NCBI GenBank assembly: GCA_023374045.1
Contig: CM041780.1
Span: 169,628,085-169,692,084, forward strand
From: Limonium bicolor
Taxonomy: Eukaryota; Streptophyta; Magnoliopsida; Caryophyllales; Plumbaginaceae
Length of the DNA stretch: 64,000 nucleotides
Direction of reading: 5' to 3'
Positions 33,370 through 47,030 of this stretch are shown piece after piece (position 1 is the first letter of the stretch; each line of letters begins with the position of its first letter). The position numbers and the translations under genes are program-made. The notes below the pieces were generated by a model. It worked only from the letters and a program-made list of their open reading frames with translations, had not been told where the DNA came from and made no database searches.

Positions 33370-36145
33370 GACTGGAACAGAGAAGTACCGAGTATAGGAA
33401 AACCTGAAATTAGGAACTCTGATAGCGGGATTAGAGTTCTGGGTAGTACGTGAGGGGCGTTAGTTAGGGTTCTTCCCTAGTAACTACTGGATACCTAACA
33501 GACACTTACACCCAACCTCCACATCCCTAATTTTCTTTAAATCCTGAGAAAGAACGCCAGAGAGGTAGAAAGCCTCTTCTGACTCGGGGAAACCCGATCT
33601 GGCATCTACTTAATGTTATACAATCAACCTGTGAAGAAAAGACTATAATATACAATAGACGTTGCCAAAAGGATAATACCCATAGAGGGACCAACTTTAG
33701 CGGCAACTTGGGTCGACGTGCTTAGCAGTCGATAGGCCCTACCTGATAAGCCAAAAAGGGGACTAAAATATCCCTAGGAATAAAGAAATAAATGAATCTT
33801 GGCTAACCAATTAATTAAGATAAAATGGTTAAGTATGGATAAGAATGCTATGGAAATAAAATTATGCAATCCATATACTTAGGGGGATTAATGCCAGTAA
33901 ACCTCCCCTAAAGTAATGAAATAAAGGAACATGGTCCGAAACAAAAATAATCAAGTAAATAAAGTTGGTACAAACAATAGTACCCAATACAACGTAAAAT
34001 AGTGTTACACACTAAAAGATAATGCTTCGGGACTCAATAAATTCCCTAATCCTTCTCACGTCCCCTGCCCCCTTGTTCTACAATTACTCTTCTAAACTTC
34101 TCGAGCAGAGTTCCCAAATATAAGATATTTATTCCGCACATTTTAAAGATCAGTGTACCAGATGCTCCAATACACGGTATTACCGTACCCTCCAACATCA
34201 CCCCAGAAATGTGATCTCCCTTGTAAATATCCAAATAGCAATGTGTAATGCCGCTAATATGAGATTATCCTTCCAAACACACTCCATTCAAAGGACAAAA
34301 GTTCCTAAATGGATTTTGATGAGCGGCCTCCTTAATTTAGGAAAAGCTATAACAGTCACAATTTTAAGACCAAAGAGGAACACCTAGTAAGACTAATGGG
34401 TCTTCGACTAAGAAGTAAGTCTTGAATAAATAAGCACGAGGAACTCTAAACAGAATTTATCATATTATATATATATATACAAATGTACATACATACATAT
34501 CAAGAAAGGCAAGATGAGGTGCAATTAAAGAAGGTCAAGTGACATTGAGCACAAATTGGGTTTCGAGAATCAGATACTTTTGCTAGCAGACTTATGAGAC
34601 GTTTCTGAAAAACACTAACTGAGCTAAAAAGGAATTTCCAAAAAAGAAAACTACTTGTGTGACTAACTGAGCCTTGGACGAACAACTTACACGGTTATTC
34701 GCTCCTCCTACCTGGTTGTTTCATTAGATATTACCTGCCTAGGGTTTATGCCTCTACACTCTGCAGGACTGAGTGTTTTGGTATCGCTCTGGTGCAGTTA
34801 AGGATCTAGTGGGAATATGGGAAATGTCAAGCTTGGTAAATTCTTCCTTTGACTCTGGATATTGCTTCATCCAAGAGCTGAGTCTTTGTTGTGACGTGTG
34901 CGCATCTTCATCGGAAACAGTGAGGGGCTGTATATCCCCTGTCCAGAGAGGACATTGTGAACAGTGAGGGGTTGTATATCCCCTATCCAGAGAGGACATT
35001 GTGAACAGTGAGGGACTGTATATCCCCTGTCCAGAGAGGACATTGTGAACAGTGAGGGGCTGTATATCCCCTGTCCAGAGAGGACATTGTGAACAGTGAG
35101 GGGCTGTATATCCCCTGTCTAGAGAGGACATTGTGAACAGTGAGGGGCTGTATATCCCCTGTCCTAAAAGGACATACTGGCGGTGAGAGCCATCTCTCCC
35201 AATTGGTTTGACCGCTCTTGAGTTGTTGATTCTTGGATTTCTCTCATTCATTCCTAGTCCTTGAGACCACTTGAGTCTTTCTACTCCTAACTGGAACTGA
35301 ATCTAACTTAAGCATTGGATGATTCTCGAAACCTCCTACATGTGGACACAAAAACTATAAATAGGAAATTTAATAATTTGGTATTAGAAAAGTACGAAGG
35401 ATGCGATATCGATGTTAAATGATATGAGCGGGAAGAATACATTGATACATGGTTCGAAACTCAGAGATTATAGACATGTGAAGACTTGAAATGATGTAAT
35501 GTTACTAGCAACCTAATGGTTACTACATAAATATATACTATCGCAGTCAAATGAAATATGTAACCAGTAGTAGTCAAATACTTTAGTTCCTGGTGGAATA
35601 TAAGAACAATGAGGATGATAAGGAAACTAAATATCCTATGTTATACATAATTATGAACGGTAATACAAACTAAACATGTCGTTATAACCATGACACGTTT
35701 GTAACATTCAAATACCAAGAACTAAATTGTTACTATAGAGCATACATGAATTAAAGCCAAAAGGGTCAGCCAGAAAGAACAATTCAAACGCTCAAAAACC
35801 GCACTAAAGGCATGAACTTCCGACCTTCAGAGTAAATGGATAGACACGATATAACCCACTGAGATTGTGTATAATTAAATTAAAACCACACTGCCTTGAA
35901 GGGCATAGTGAGGGAAACCTAAACCTGAACAAAATCAGAGGCGCACAGCGGAAGCTGGTGGACCGTATCTCACACTTTCCAGTTGATAGATCGGTAGGGA
36001 TACTGAGAATCCTTGAGACATAAACTAAGCCATTAACATAGTCAAGACTTTTGATAGGATTTTGAGGTGAGCTACATTGCATAGGAACAAGAAAGCCCCA
36101 TGAGACTTAAACATCGTGAACCAAGGTTCACGGATGATATAATAA
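33370..36145. other. Non-coding interior of element C
   Basis: No gag, pol or other domain in six frames. About 34500-35290 is related to part of LTR E (53040-53580), including 'agggtttatgcctctacactctgcaggactgag' and the 44-bp repeats, so an LTR-type segment has been moved into an interior, or the reverse. The one longish minus-strand frame (34754-35251) is just the repeat read through. Confidence 0.7.
34915..35170. repeat. Six 43-44-bp tandem repeats with GGGG/CCCC hairpin
   Basis: Unit is close to acagtgaggggctgtatat followed by cccctgtccagagaggacattgtga. GGGG and CCCC flank CTGTATAT, giving a small hairpin in each unit, and GTCC/GGAC form a second. Related units occur in LTR E. Confidence 0.9.
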
Positions 36146-36180
36146 GGATTACGTGGGCGTAATCCATTTTTAAGGGGGTA
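36146..36180 (+). promoter_or_regulatory. Hairpin and second polypurine tract, element C
   Basis: Arm GGATTACG (36146-36153), loop TGGG, arm CGTAATCC (36158-36165), then TTTTTAAGGGGGTAG. Present although C has no pol upstream. Confidence 0.78.
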
Positions 36181-36544
36181 GGCGCGTTGTGTTTTCACTG
36201 GGTTATTCCCCGTTTGTGGTGTTGTTTTGGATGCTATGTGTGTGAATTGTGTGTGTATTGTATTGGATGTACACTGTGCGATGAATGAATGTTGTATGTT
36301 GGTTGTTTATGTTGTGACATGTTGATTGTTGCATTGGTGTGCTTTAAACACTTGAGATGTATTTGGTGATGTATATGTGAACTATTGTGACTTGTGATAT
36401 ATACATGTATGTGTGATTGGTTTGGATTGGAAAACTAGTGGTAGAATGGAAGGTTAGGAAAATGTTGGAAATTCAGAATGGATAGGATTGGATGGATTAG
36501 AACCTTGAGATTCGTGGGTGGTTAGATACATATTCGATTGAGAC

Positions 36545-36578
36545 AACTTCGGGACGAAGTTCTTTTAAGGGGGTAGAC
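36545..36578 (+). promoter_or_regulatory. 3' polypurine tract with upstream hairpin, element C
   Basis: Arm AACTTCG (36545-36551), loop GGA, arm CGAAGTT (36555-36561), then CTTTTAAGGGGGTAGAC to the LTR start at 36579. Confidence 0.85.
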
Positions 36579-37012
36579 TGAAATACCCCGAATAATTATC
36601 ATTTTAAATTAGTGAAGTCTAAATTAAATTAGGTGCAACAATTACCATAAAACCATATGGTATTTAAAATATAGATCCAACCGGAATGGATACTTACACC
36701 GCTTATACATATCGGTACGTGATACGCAAAAATAAGCTCATATGAACGCACACTTCTAAACCGTAAACGCGAATATAGTCGCACATGTATATATATAGAT
36801 ATATATATTATATATATGTACAAATATACACATATATATACGACCAATGTTATATATAAGTAACAACATGACATATTAATACTGTCATATACACGTATAT
36901 ATACGTACATGTTTATACATATACATAACGTTACAAAAATTACAACGTGACATAATAACATAGTCGTATGTATATATATATATAACTAACAACGCAACAT
37001 GATAACATAGTC
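36579..37012 (+). repeat. 3' LTR of element C, first 434 bp
   Basis: Matches 26759-27165 closely, including the atagatccaaccggaatggatactta segment. It breaks off at 'acatagt' where D begins. The C 5' LTR continues there with 'cgcatgtatg'. Confidence 0.9.
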
Positions 37013-40000
37013 TGAAATACCCCAAATCAAATTAATACCTTAAAACTGTTAAATAATGAAGAATTGATCTTGGAATAAATCATTTTAGTTACGCATGCTT
37101 ATTTAGGCATGCAAATGTTACGTAAATTAATATTACGCGTGCACATGCAAACTCATGCACGTAGACGCTTACGTAAAAATAGTCGTTTTACCGTAAACGC
37201 TAACGGGTGTAATTTTACAAAAACACTCATGTACATTTATTAACAAGGATTAAACTTTTTACATAACGAGCTCGATAAAAAGAGCGACAACAAAGAAAGA
37301 TTAATACGAACGTTTATACAACTCATAAAACGACGACGTTCGCTCCACAAACGCTAATATAATGTCGTCTTCACGTACGCATGTAAACGCTTACGTACGA
37401 ACATTAACGGGCATTAAACCCCTTACGAAACAAGCTCAACTAGGAGAGCGTCATCTAGGAAAAATATATACAAGCGTTTATACGACCCGGTACACAATAA
37501 CGTTCACTGTAAAAAAAAAAAGTGAAAAATACTAACGAGCAACGTAAATATTTTACGATTGCCTGAGCATTTATAAATGCTAAAATAAATTGATATACAC
37601 ATTTAAGCAAGTAACAACTTATGTTACATAATTTTAATACCTAATATATATATATCATAAATACCTAATAAATGTTGTATTAGTACATATAACACAAAGT
37701 ATACAAGTTAAAAGTCGGTACCATATAAACCGGTTTTATATACCAATTTTTGGGACTTGTTATTTACACACTTTGACATAGTAAAATAATTAAGTACCTA
37801 ATGTATCTACTCTATACATGAGTATACAATATTAAGATAGGCATAAATCTACTTAAATCATATACTTACCGGTAATGAGTTTGAATCGGATAAAAAAAAA
37901 CGTACTACACATCATATACCAACGTTGATTACTTGTGTACGCATGATGGAAAAAAAAATATGTATGACGTACATGTCATAGCCAGATGTGTACCATACCT
38001 AATGTTACAGATAAAAAAAACGGTAACATATATCATAGATACTACCGTACATGAATAATGAATAACAAAAAATGAAAATTTGTAGTAACATACTATATCA
38101 GTAACGATGGTCTTCCACCCATAACTATCAAAAAAGAAAAGGTATATAAGGGTACTAAACAAATTAACCGGTAATATATTTGCAGTAAACAAACAAAATC
38201 TGTAGCCGTCCTATACTACTAAATATGCTAACTATTCCTACTTTACTAAAGTAAAGACTAGTACACTAGTAACATTATTAATTAAACAAGCTTATCATCC
38301 CACTCCTCTGATCATTACCGCTCCACTTGCAGAGAATCTGCAAAACCACCGAATGTCACACATAAAACATAAGCTTCAGGATATGTATGTACTTATTATA
38401 TAATAACTAAAGCAATTAACCCAACTTTCTGGTACCGCAAATTAATAATATATATCATACGCTTTTATTAGCTTTCCATGGTGGGCCTGAAGGAAAAACA
38501 GAGACAAAATTTGCTAATTCGCAGTCAATCTTCATCGCAACTGGAGAATCCTATCTCACGGACTGCAGTGGCTCAGTTGTTCCTACAATATTTTTCTATT
38601 CATAGGTATTTGTATATACTTAAGAAGGAAAAGGAAAGAATAAACTTACTGTACACCCACATGGCTACCGGCGGTGCATGTAACAAAAAAATCTGAGACT
38701 TGTCCCTAGTAAAACCGGTGGTCTATATAACCATAGGACATAATTTAATTGGCCTAATTAACATGTAGCTTTATGAGTCATATACCACATTGTATAATAT
38801 ATAGTCCAGACAATATCACTACCTTCAGCCACTCCTTTACCGTAAAACCTGCACCAAATAAAGTTAATTAGTGCTCAATAATTACCTATAAAACGAAGCC
38901 TACATACATTAACTAAACTAGTTTAATTTCATCCACACCTTGTGACCGATTAATGCAGCACCATTGGAATTGATTAATTCCATTAACTCCACCCAGCCGA
39001 CTAACTAGCAAAATAAGGGATTTTATGTAGTTGAATTTGGTAATCAAAAATTATTATAATCATGGCAAATAAACTAAGCAATGTTAATTGCCTTCATTCC
39101 TTAAAACCATACGAGGGTATTCTCTTCATTTGCCCACACCTTAACCGATGGTAAGTTCATCTGGCTCACTCTCTTTTTCTTCATTCTCCAAATCAATTCC
39201 TAAGTTCTAATAACTCCATTGATGGTGTATTAGTTCCTAACACCATTTTAATGTAATTTCCTAGTTAATTCTATCAAGTTTGAAGCAAGAAATCATCCTA
39301 GGAATCTCTGCAATTTTCGCCAAGCATATATGGCTCCAGAGTGGTTCCTAAATTCAACAACAATAGGAACAACAAGATCAAGTTAAGGAAACTTGGATCT
39401 ACAATTATCACAAGGTGTATCCAAAAATACCTTGATAAATTCCTAAGGTAAACTCTTGTAAAATTACTACAAATATTATTCATAAACTCTTGTTAGAAGC
39501 TTAACAAATAAATCTCCTATATATGTACAAGGAGTTCGAAATATCTTCATCAAGATATATCATTTGAGGAGCTTGGAAATTCAAGGAAAAATCAAGTACA
39601 AGAATTGTCTTGATTTAAGGGTAAGTTGTGTAAATAAGGTTTATTAAGCTTAAACTTAATTTGAACTTCAAACTTTGGTATAAAAATTATGTATAACCAT
39701 TACATAAATTAAAACCGAAAACTATAGGTTATATTGTCAAGAAAATAATTTATAACATATAAGGTAAGATTATTACCTTAAGATATATATTAGGGTCATA
39801 AAAATTAATTATTGTTAAATAAATATTAAAACCAAATGGTTAGAGATTTTATGTTCTATTCTTGAATTATAATCCTCCTAAGTCTATAGTATAGTTTTTA
39901 GAAGTGTTATATGACTTATATACATTTATATGTATTTATTATAAAGTTTAAAACAAGTTTTAAAACCATAAGATAGAATTTAATTGTGGCCGAGAACTAT

Positions 40001-42737
40001 ATGTGATATTTGGGGAATTTTCGAAATATATAAGTATAATAACTTATATTATAAATTTTAGGAACATTAAAAATAGCTACAAGTATTTAAATGGCTAGTT
40101 TAATAAATTATGTGGCTAAAATATAAATTTTGAAAAGTTAGGGGTGCTTGATAAAATTACCGAGAATGACAGAGTGAGTTTGGTATATTTATAGTATAAT
40201 ATAAGGTAGGAAATAATATTATGAATTTTGGTGAATTTAAATAAGTGTTGAAGTGTTAAGATAACAATTTATAAAGTTGTGGGACTATTTTGTAATTATT
40301 GGAAAATATAAGGTGTGGCCGAGAATTATTTATGATTTTATGGGTATGTTAAAGTATTAATTGTGAAATTAAGTCTTGGTCAAAGTGTTGACCAAAAACT
40401 TTGGGTTAAAATGATTTATGACATAAAATATTAAGTTTATAAAAGTTTTGGGGTGAATATGTGATTTATGGAAGTATATATGAAAAATGGAATTTTATGT
40501 GGGGCGGGGAAATGTAATTAAGGAAATATATGGGTTACTTGGCTATTTAATGGAATAAAATATTAAACTATAGCTTATAAGTTAATGTGTAACTTATATA
40601 AAGTTTTGGGGTTAAAAGTGTAAATATGGAAAATTATATGACTAAACCGAAGAGCTTATGGGATAATTGGTGATTTAGAAAATTGGTAGTATTAATTTGT
40701 TATTATCGAAGTAATAAGAGTATTTGGTGATTTATAAAAAATAAGGTGGTTAATTAATATTTACAAAGGTTAATATGGGTAAATAGTGGATTATAAAAGT
40801 TATAAGGTTATTTGACAAATTATAGAAGTTAATATAATTGTTTTGCAATTTTCGAAATTGATAGGGGTATTTAATAAATTATAAAAGTATATGGTTATTT
40901 GGTAAGTTGTAAAAGTTAACGGGATCAATTAAGATTACCGGAAAATTATATATGGTTATTTAGTAATTTATTAAGTTGTTGGGTATAATATATAAATACC
41001 GAGTTAATAAGGTTGGTTTTGTAATTTAATAAGGCAAGGAAGTGAAACTAGGTAATATAATGTATTATGGTATATTAAGGAATATAATACAAAGTTTATA
41101 AAATAATTTTGGTTATAATAAAAAAAATGACCAAGGAATATAACATAAATGATAAGTGGAAATAATTATAAGTGTATAATTAATGAAGTAAAGATGTACC
41201 GTATAAATGATAATTCATTATCACATGTGAGCTTCACATAAAATAATGAACTGCTAGGTTAACTTGAACCACTGTTAAAATAACAGGGGGAAATAAATAA
41301 CATACGGAGTTATTATACGACGAGTATACACTACAGTGACAGTACTGTAATATTTAGTGAATAGTTATATTAATACTACCGGTGTTGCATGTTTAAATAA
41401 CAGCGTACGGGAAGAGACTACTGAACAGGAGTTTGTCAAGCTAGCAGTTACTTGGTGAACGGTATGTTAATTGTGTGGTCTGAATGTCCTAAGGATTATC
41501 CTGAGGTCCAGACATTGTGTGTTTAAATGTTTAAGAACGATATCTATGATTTTATGTGAATGATATTGTATGTGGGATTGCTCAATCTGTTGCGTTGTAT
41601 TTTATACGCGAATGTCTTGTGACTAAAGTTTATACATCTAAACTGGGAAAAAAAAGACTAACTGACCTTTAGGTATTATTGAACCTAACAAGGGTCAAAT
41701 GTGATAGTCTTATTTCAAGTATTGGTTATTATGTCACTGACAAAAGGGCTAACCTATAAAGAGAGGAATCCAGATCGTTTCGACTTTCTGGTTGGCCATT
41801 GTGATCATATGAGAGATCAAGAAGGGAGTCACTCAAATCCATCAGCCACATTCGGGATGGCGGAATGCACTGCCGTTGGTGCACAGTTTCGACCGGATCA
41901 GTCATTACATATATTTATCCAGGGCCATAAGGTCTACTGGTAACGGTTCCTTTGGAACCCAATGGGACACACTGTCCATTTTCACAGGTTATTAAGGTTT
42001 GTCTTATCATGACACTTGAGATGGAAATTAAATGGAAAAGGTTAAATGATTGGTTTAAAGGTTAAGAGCCAAGTGACTAACAAGTGCAGTGTAATACGTG
42101 TATCTCGTTTGATTATTGTTATGGTTTACTAATGTGTGATTATTGTTTATTGTTGTGTGGTTATTGTTGTGTGATTATTGATGTTGTGTACTATTGTACA
42201 CTGGCGTTTACAGGTGGATTGTTATGTGTTTGTTAAGTGTTTACAGTTGTTACTGTTATTATTGTAAACCGGTATTTCATGTAAAGAATCTAATATCAAG
42301 ATGGCTAAAACGACTTAAGGAATCTAGAAGACTTAGAACTACATTTAGCATACCAGCATAGTTTGCTGAGCCCTTCATTGGGCCAAACATTTCAGGTCTC
42401 TGAAGAATACACAAGCCGGAGTGCGGGGAACAGGGTAGCCGCTGTGTTTTTATAAAACACTTGTGGATTTGTTATGTATTATATTTTGGAGTTTGTTGTA
42501 TTTCAGTTAGTTGCTCATTTAGTTGGATTTGGTTTGTAATAAGTAGAGTGCTCAGTATCTGTTCATCACAGCGTGTGGAAGTTGTAATGTTGGAAGAGTA
42601 AGGATGCCTTGTTACTCACAAGGGTGAGTGACGGCGTGTAACACCAAGGATAGTTAGTTTTGTTTTCCGCTGCGATTTGCTATTTATTATGCTACGAGTT
42701 ATGACGTCATTACAGGTTTAAGATTAGGGGTGTTACA
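37013..42737 (+). repeat. 5' LTR of element D (5.7 kb)
   Basis: Starts tgaaataccccaaatc and ends ggggtgttaca. Contains a stretch rich in acgt-type motifs (37080-37560) and a long AT-rich zone (39600-41300) resembling LTR F. The first 1.75 kb is nearly identical to 48174-49934, apart from small indels such as about 17 bases lost near 37220. No credible gene; frames such as 41701-41943 lack homology. Confidence 0.9.
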
Positions 42738-42742
42738 AAAAG

Positions 42743-42770
42743 TGGTATCAGAGCGGAGTACCGCTCTGAT
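42743..42770 (+). promoter_or_regulatory. Primer-binding site (tRNA-iMet) inside a hairpin, element D
   Basis: TGGTATCAGAGC at 42743-42754. Arm ATCAGAGCGG (42747-42756), loop AGTA, arm CCGCTCTGAT (42761-42770). Relative to A, C and E a T-A pair is replaced by G-C, keeping the stem. Confidence 0.9.
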
Positions 42771-42960
42771 GAAAGATACTGAGTCTAGGACAATGAGCAT
42801 AGGAATATTGGGTTACGGGAAAACGTCCGTGAGGATTCGTGACCTAGAAAAGAAAACCCTAGGGATATTTTATTGCTAGTAGTTAGCTTACTTACATATT
42901 TTTGATTGTGTATGTGATACGGTGTAGCAACCGAGTAGAAATAATAACATACCATTGTAG

Positions 42961-44013
42961 ATGTCGACAGAAGAAGGACCACATAGAGACGGCAGTGGAC
43001 GCAGTGGCGAGACACCGGCGGATGTTCCAACAGTACAAGACCTAACAGCAGCCATGGCAAATTTGGCGCAACAGCTAGGAGCTCAACTTACGAGAGCCAT
43101 ACCCCACCTGCCGCGGCCCAGAGAAACCGGCTGGTTGAAGAACGTTGCAGACGCAAAGGTACCAACTTATTAAGGGGAACCGGACTCCGCCGCACTGGAG
43201 AAATTCATTAGGGAGCACCAGAAAACGTTCAAGATTGTCGGAGTTCCAGAAGATCAACAGGTCGACATCGCCGAATACAACTTGAAGGGCGCAGCTGACA
43301 ATTGGTGGCGGACTATTGAGGGCCACCGTAGAGCTACACCGGAATTTGAATGGACAAGGTTCGTAGAAGTGTTGCGGGAGAAGTACTACCCCGAACACAT
43401 AAAGCAGAGGAAAAGGCGGGAGATCAAGACCTTAATCCAAGGGAGACAAACAGTTGACCAATACTGCGCACGGTGCACCAGTTTGATGAACTATATACCA
43501 GGAGTCGACCACTCCGACGCAGGAAGAAAGAAAAGGAAGAATACTGAAGGAGATGATGATGGAGCCACATCTGGCGGTTACTGCAAGAAGCAGAAGAAAT
43601 TCTTTAAAAAGAGAATAGGGCGGAAGGATTTCCATGGTCAGAAGGTGAAGGAGCAGACCCCTCGTCTGACCGGCCCAGCTATTGATGCTCAGCCACTAAG
43701 AACAACACCACCAAGAGGCAATAAGCCAACCCGACGACACTATTACTGTAAACGTTATGGAAAGGATCACCCAGGTGTAGATTGCGCAGGGAGGAAGGTG
43801 GAGTGTCGTCATTGCAAAAGGAAGGTCACAGGGAGTATGAATGCTTTTCCAATCCAGGGAGTCGAGTATACAAAGGAGATAGAGGTTCGCAGAGAGCACC
43901 GGCTGTGGAAACGGGCGGACCCGGAAGAGGTCAAGCGCCACAGACTAATACTTATACTACAGGACCGGCAGGACAGCCATCCTCATCCGGAAGCCATAAG
44001 GGAAAGGAAATAG
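42961..44013 (+). pseudogene. gag: Gag of element D, intron-less, broken
   Basis: ATG at 42961 starts an N-terminal region with RETGWLKNVADAKVPTY, then a TAA at about 43171; the frame continues with capsid sequence (VDIAEYNLKGAADNWWRTIEG, then TRFVEVLREKYYPEHIKQRKR). Capsid stops at NYIPGVDHSD, and the basic linker follows after loss of the piece that in A and E spans the capsid end and intron 1. PLRTTPPRG runs straight into NKPTRRHYYC, so intron 2 is absent exactly (junction 43717/43718). The first knuckle has lost its second Cys (CKRYGKDHPGVDC), and the second is cut by a frameshift after CRHCKRK near 43825. Confidence 0.87.
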
Positions 44014-47000
44014 TTCCATGAAGAAATACCCCGTAGACAGTGGGAACTTCAGGCGCTGAGGCAAGCGCTCAGCGCGACACCGGTAAGCCTAGAACCTAAA
44101 CTAAATGCATGATGCATAAATATATGTTTATAGTATCAGTCGATGAGACTTATATATGTGATTAGTAAGTATCAAAAATTTAGAGAGACCTACTGTGGGT
44201 AACCTCTCACATGATATGATACTTTGATATTAGTTTTCCCTTACCTATGAGACCGTGGTCACCTGGGCCTATGAGCGAAGGTCGGGAATATCCCGAGGCA
44301 TAATGCCAAGTACTTTGACCCGACAGGATCCTACTCAAGAGATACTTAACCACAAATTATGACCTGCCTAAATGACGAGCAGATGTCATGAACGGGAATA
44401 CATTAAGTGATATAAATACTTAAGACTACAGGAACTGTCAAAAGAGCTCACGTAAAGAGCAAACACTAGAATTTTATGGGATACCCAGGCACCGAGCTTA
44501 CCGCTCAGTGCGAGTCTAGGAAATCTTACAATCTCTTATAAACTTTGAGAGAAGATAGTGAGAAACCTTGAAAGTATGACAATTGAGAAACAGAATCTCA
44601 AAAATATAACTAAACATCCATAATGGATAAGCACGGGTTTTTAAATACCAGAGCAAATACCAAGGGTCCCAGCTAGTACCAAAATATAACAGTGCTGGAC
44701 TCCTAATTAATAAAGGGGAGAGAACAAATTTTGAATATATATTTTCTAAAATAGGGGAGAATTACCTAATTAGCACTACCAAATGCTACATATATAAATA
44801 TAATTTGGAAGGTTATTAACCTAAAACATGGAGGGTATTGATACATCTCAGAGGGCTAAAGTATCATTAAATATACCTACCCTATTTTGAGACACATGTC
44901 CTATACTAACCTTATGAATTTATACGAGCATATGTCTACTATGACAGCTCAAAGTATGAATGCGAATAAAAGATCGCAGTAAATCAACTAAGGTTAAAAC
45001 ATATGTAATATAAACTCTAGTATAAACATGATAACAAATGACTTTCCTTAACACTTACAGTAAAAGTAGTATCAGTTATACCAAAGGCTTAAACTAATAC
45101 ATACACTGAGAGTGAGTGTAAGTTATATAAGAGTGTGAAACGATATATACACAAGAATGAGTGTAAGTTGAATATAAAAGTAGGGAAACATACTCTAGGT
45201 TTGTAACCATTATTTTATACGTAAACCGTCTTAACGTTATATACTAAACCCTGTGATTCTAAATCCTCTATTTGACATACCTAACCGACTTACTTTGGAA
45301 GCCATTGAGCTAGTGGATTAAACACGTTTCTAAGGGATAAAAACAAACAATAAGCCTTGATTGCCCTGTTACTAAACAGTAGGATTCAAACTGGAAATCC
45401 TAATTTAAGATGGTACTAATATTAAGAGATACTTGACTAGGGTGGACGTATGATTCACCTGATTTATGGATTTTAGGTGGAATAATGAAAAAGCTAAGCT
45501 TTAAGGTGGACAAAATGATAATTTATGGGACTATAGTTGTGGATGGAGTCATGAAAACTTTTCTTGAAGTCTAAATGTGACTGTCTTTGCTCCAACTGAT
45601 GATAATCAAGTATAGGCAATAATCAAGCCCTGATAAGATAAATATTAGAGAAGCCTTTAAAAGAAGAGAGAATATTCTAAGGTATGCAAGCCCATGACGG
45701 GACTTATTACTTATATGATGGATTTAAGAGTTAAATTGATTGATGAATATAGTTATTAGACAGAATGAGCCTGGATGTTTTAATGAGAATTTATTTTTAT
45801 GCCAAGAGGAAAAACTGGCTTTCCCGCTTGATGATTTGATCAAGGGAATATTGTTCTGGGGATTTTTGGTAATACCCTAGATTCAAGTATAGGTTATAAC
45901 AGATATTGGATTAGTTATATTGTGGTCAAGAGAAAATGTAGTACTCACTACGTCACAAAGTTTAATAAGATAAAATTTGGAAGATGACAATTATGTGATT
46001 GTTTGATATTTGACGTGGGAGGTCGAACTTGATCCTGGTCAGATCAAGGGAAAACCAAACACAAAATGGTGTGGAAGGATAGTTCAACTCTGACGCTGAC
46101 CCCGTTAGGGTTGGATGATTCCTGAGACTCCTTACAAGTGGTCACAAATGTTTCTGTGATAAGTAAGTATTTATTCCTAATTTTAATATAAAAATTTAAT
46201 AAATGAAGTATATGAGTTGTAGAAGGTGTAAGTTAAGAGATAAGTTGTCTAGGTTACCCCGAGGAGATTAAATAGCTAAAACAACTCCGAATATCGGAAA
46301 AATAATCAATTATGAGGGAAATACTAACTATTATTATCCCATGAACCGTGTTGATAAACCAAATATGAGATCAGGAGATAGTTACTGGTAATAAGAGTAT
46401 TCTCAAACTATATTCTAGGTTATGGCCATATTGCCATCAGAAGGAAAAATAGACTTTAAGTCTTTCTTAGGAATTTAAAACCCAATATATTAAATAGGAA
46501 CCTACCTATGAATATGGTAGAATATAAAGAGTATAAACATTATACTAATACTCACCAGAGTTGATTCACAATAGCAAGAACAGGTTTAATTGAGAGGAAA
46601 ATACACCTTGTTAGAAACCTTAACAGGAACCCTACTGTGGTATACCTGATGAACAGACGATAGTAATCGTGTATATTCTACGAACAATTGGGGAGTCAAT
46701 AGTATCAAGGAATATTCCTATAATATACATAGGATGCACGGCACAACCGTAACTCATACTTTACAATGGAAAATGAAAGCCGTATATGGCGACAGTAAAC
46801 TTAAATACGCGAATCACAAGATGATAACCTAAAGAAAGGGATTTTGAGTATGCCCAATATTAATACAAAAACACGAGCGCCGAAGATTACAACTAAGAGG
46901 CGATTAATGGAAGTATGTTATACACAAATAGTTTGGACAAGCCATGAAATAAGATTGACAATCTACAAGATGGTAGATCACCTTCACCCATACATACGGG

Positions 47001-47030
47001 ATTTAAAAGAAAAAATATAAAAGCATATTA
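44014..47030. other. Non-coding filler of element D in place of AlkB and pol
   Basis: About 3 kb of AT-rich sequence with no open frame or protein homology I can see. A possible remnant of the intron-3 donor (GTAAGC) is at 44083. Origin unknown. Confidence 0.65.

Larger units (their letters stand above)
26759..37012 (+). mobile_element. Element C: non-coding LTR retrotransposon derivative (3' LTR incomplete here)
   Basis: LTRs start at 26759 and 36579; the first ends at 33336. Interior 33337-36578 (3.2 kb) has a primer site, the post-pol hairpin/polypurine module and a 3' polypurine tract, but no gag or pol homology in any frame. It must depend on proteins from relatives. The 3' LTR is interrupted after 434 bp by element D at 37013; its rest would lie past the right edge. 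Confidence 0.85.

Noticed and set aside
34915..35170. CRISPR-like look of the regular 44-bp repeats
   Set aside because: The repeats are contiguous with no unique spacers, and the setting is a plant retrotransposon.
34754..35251. 165-residue minus-strand frame with a repeated peptide
   Set aside because: It is the 44-bp tandem repeat of element C read through; no homology, and the unit differs in E.
36780..36980. TA-rich microsatellites
   Set aside because: Simple sequence shared by both C LTRs; no sign of function.
41701..41943. 80-residue frame in LTR D
   Set aside because: No homology or conserved context; I could not compare with the 3' LTR because that part is missing here.
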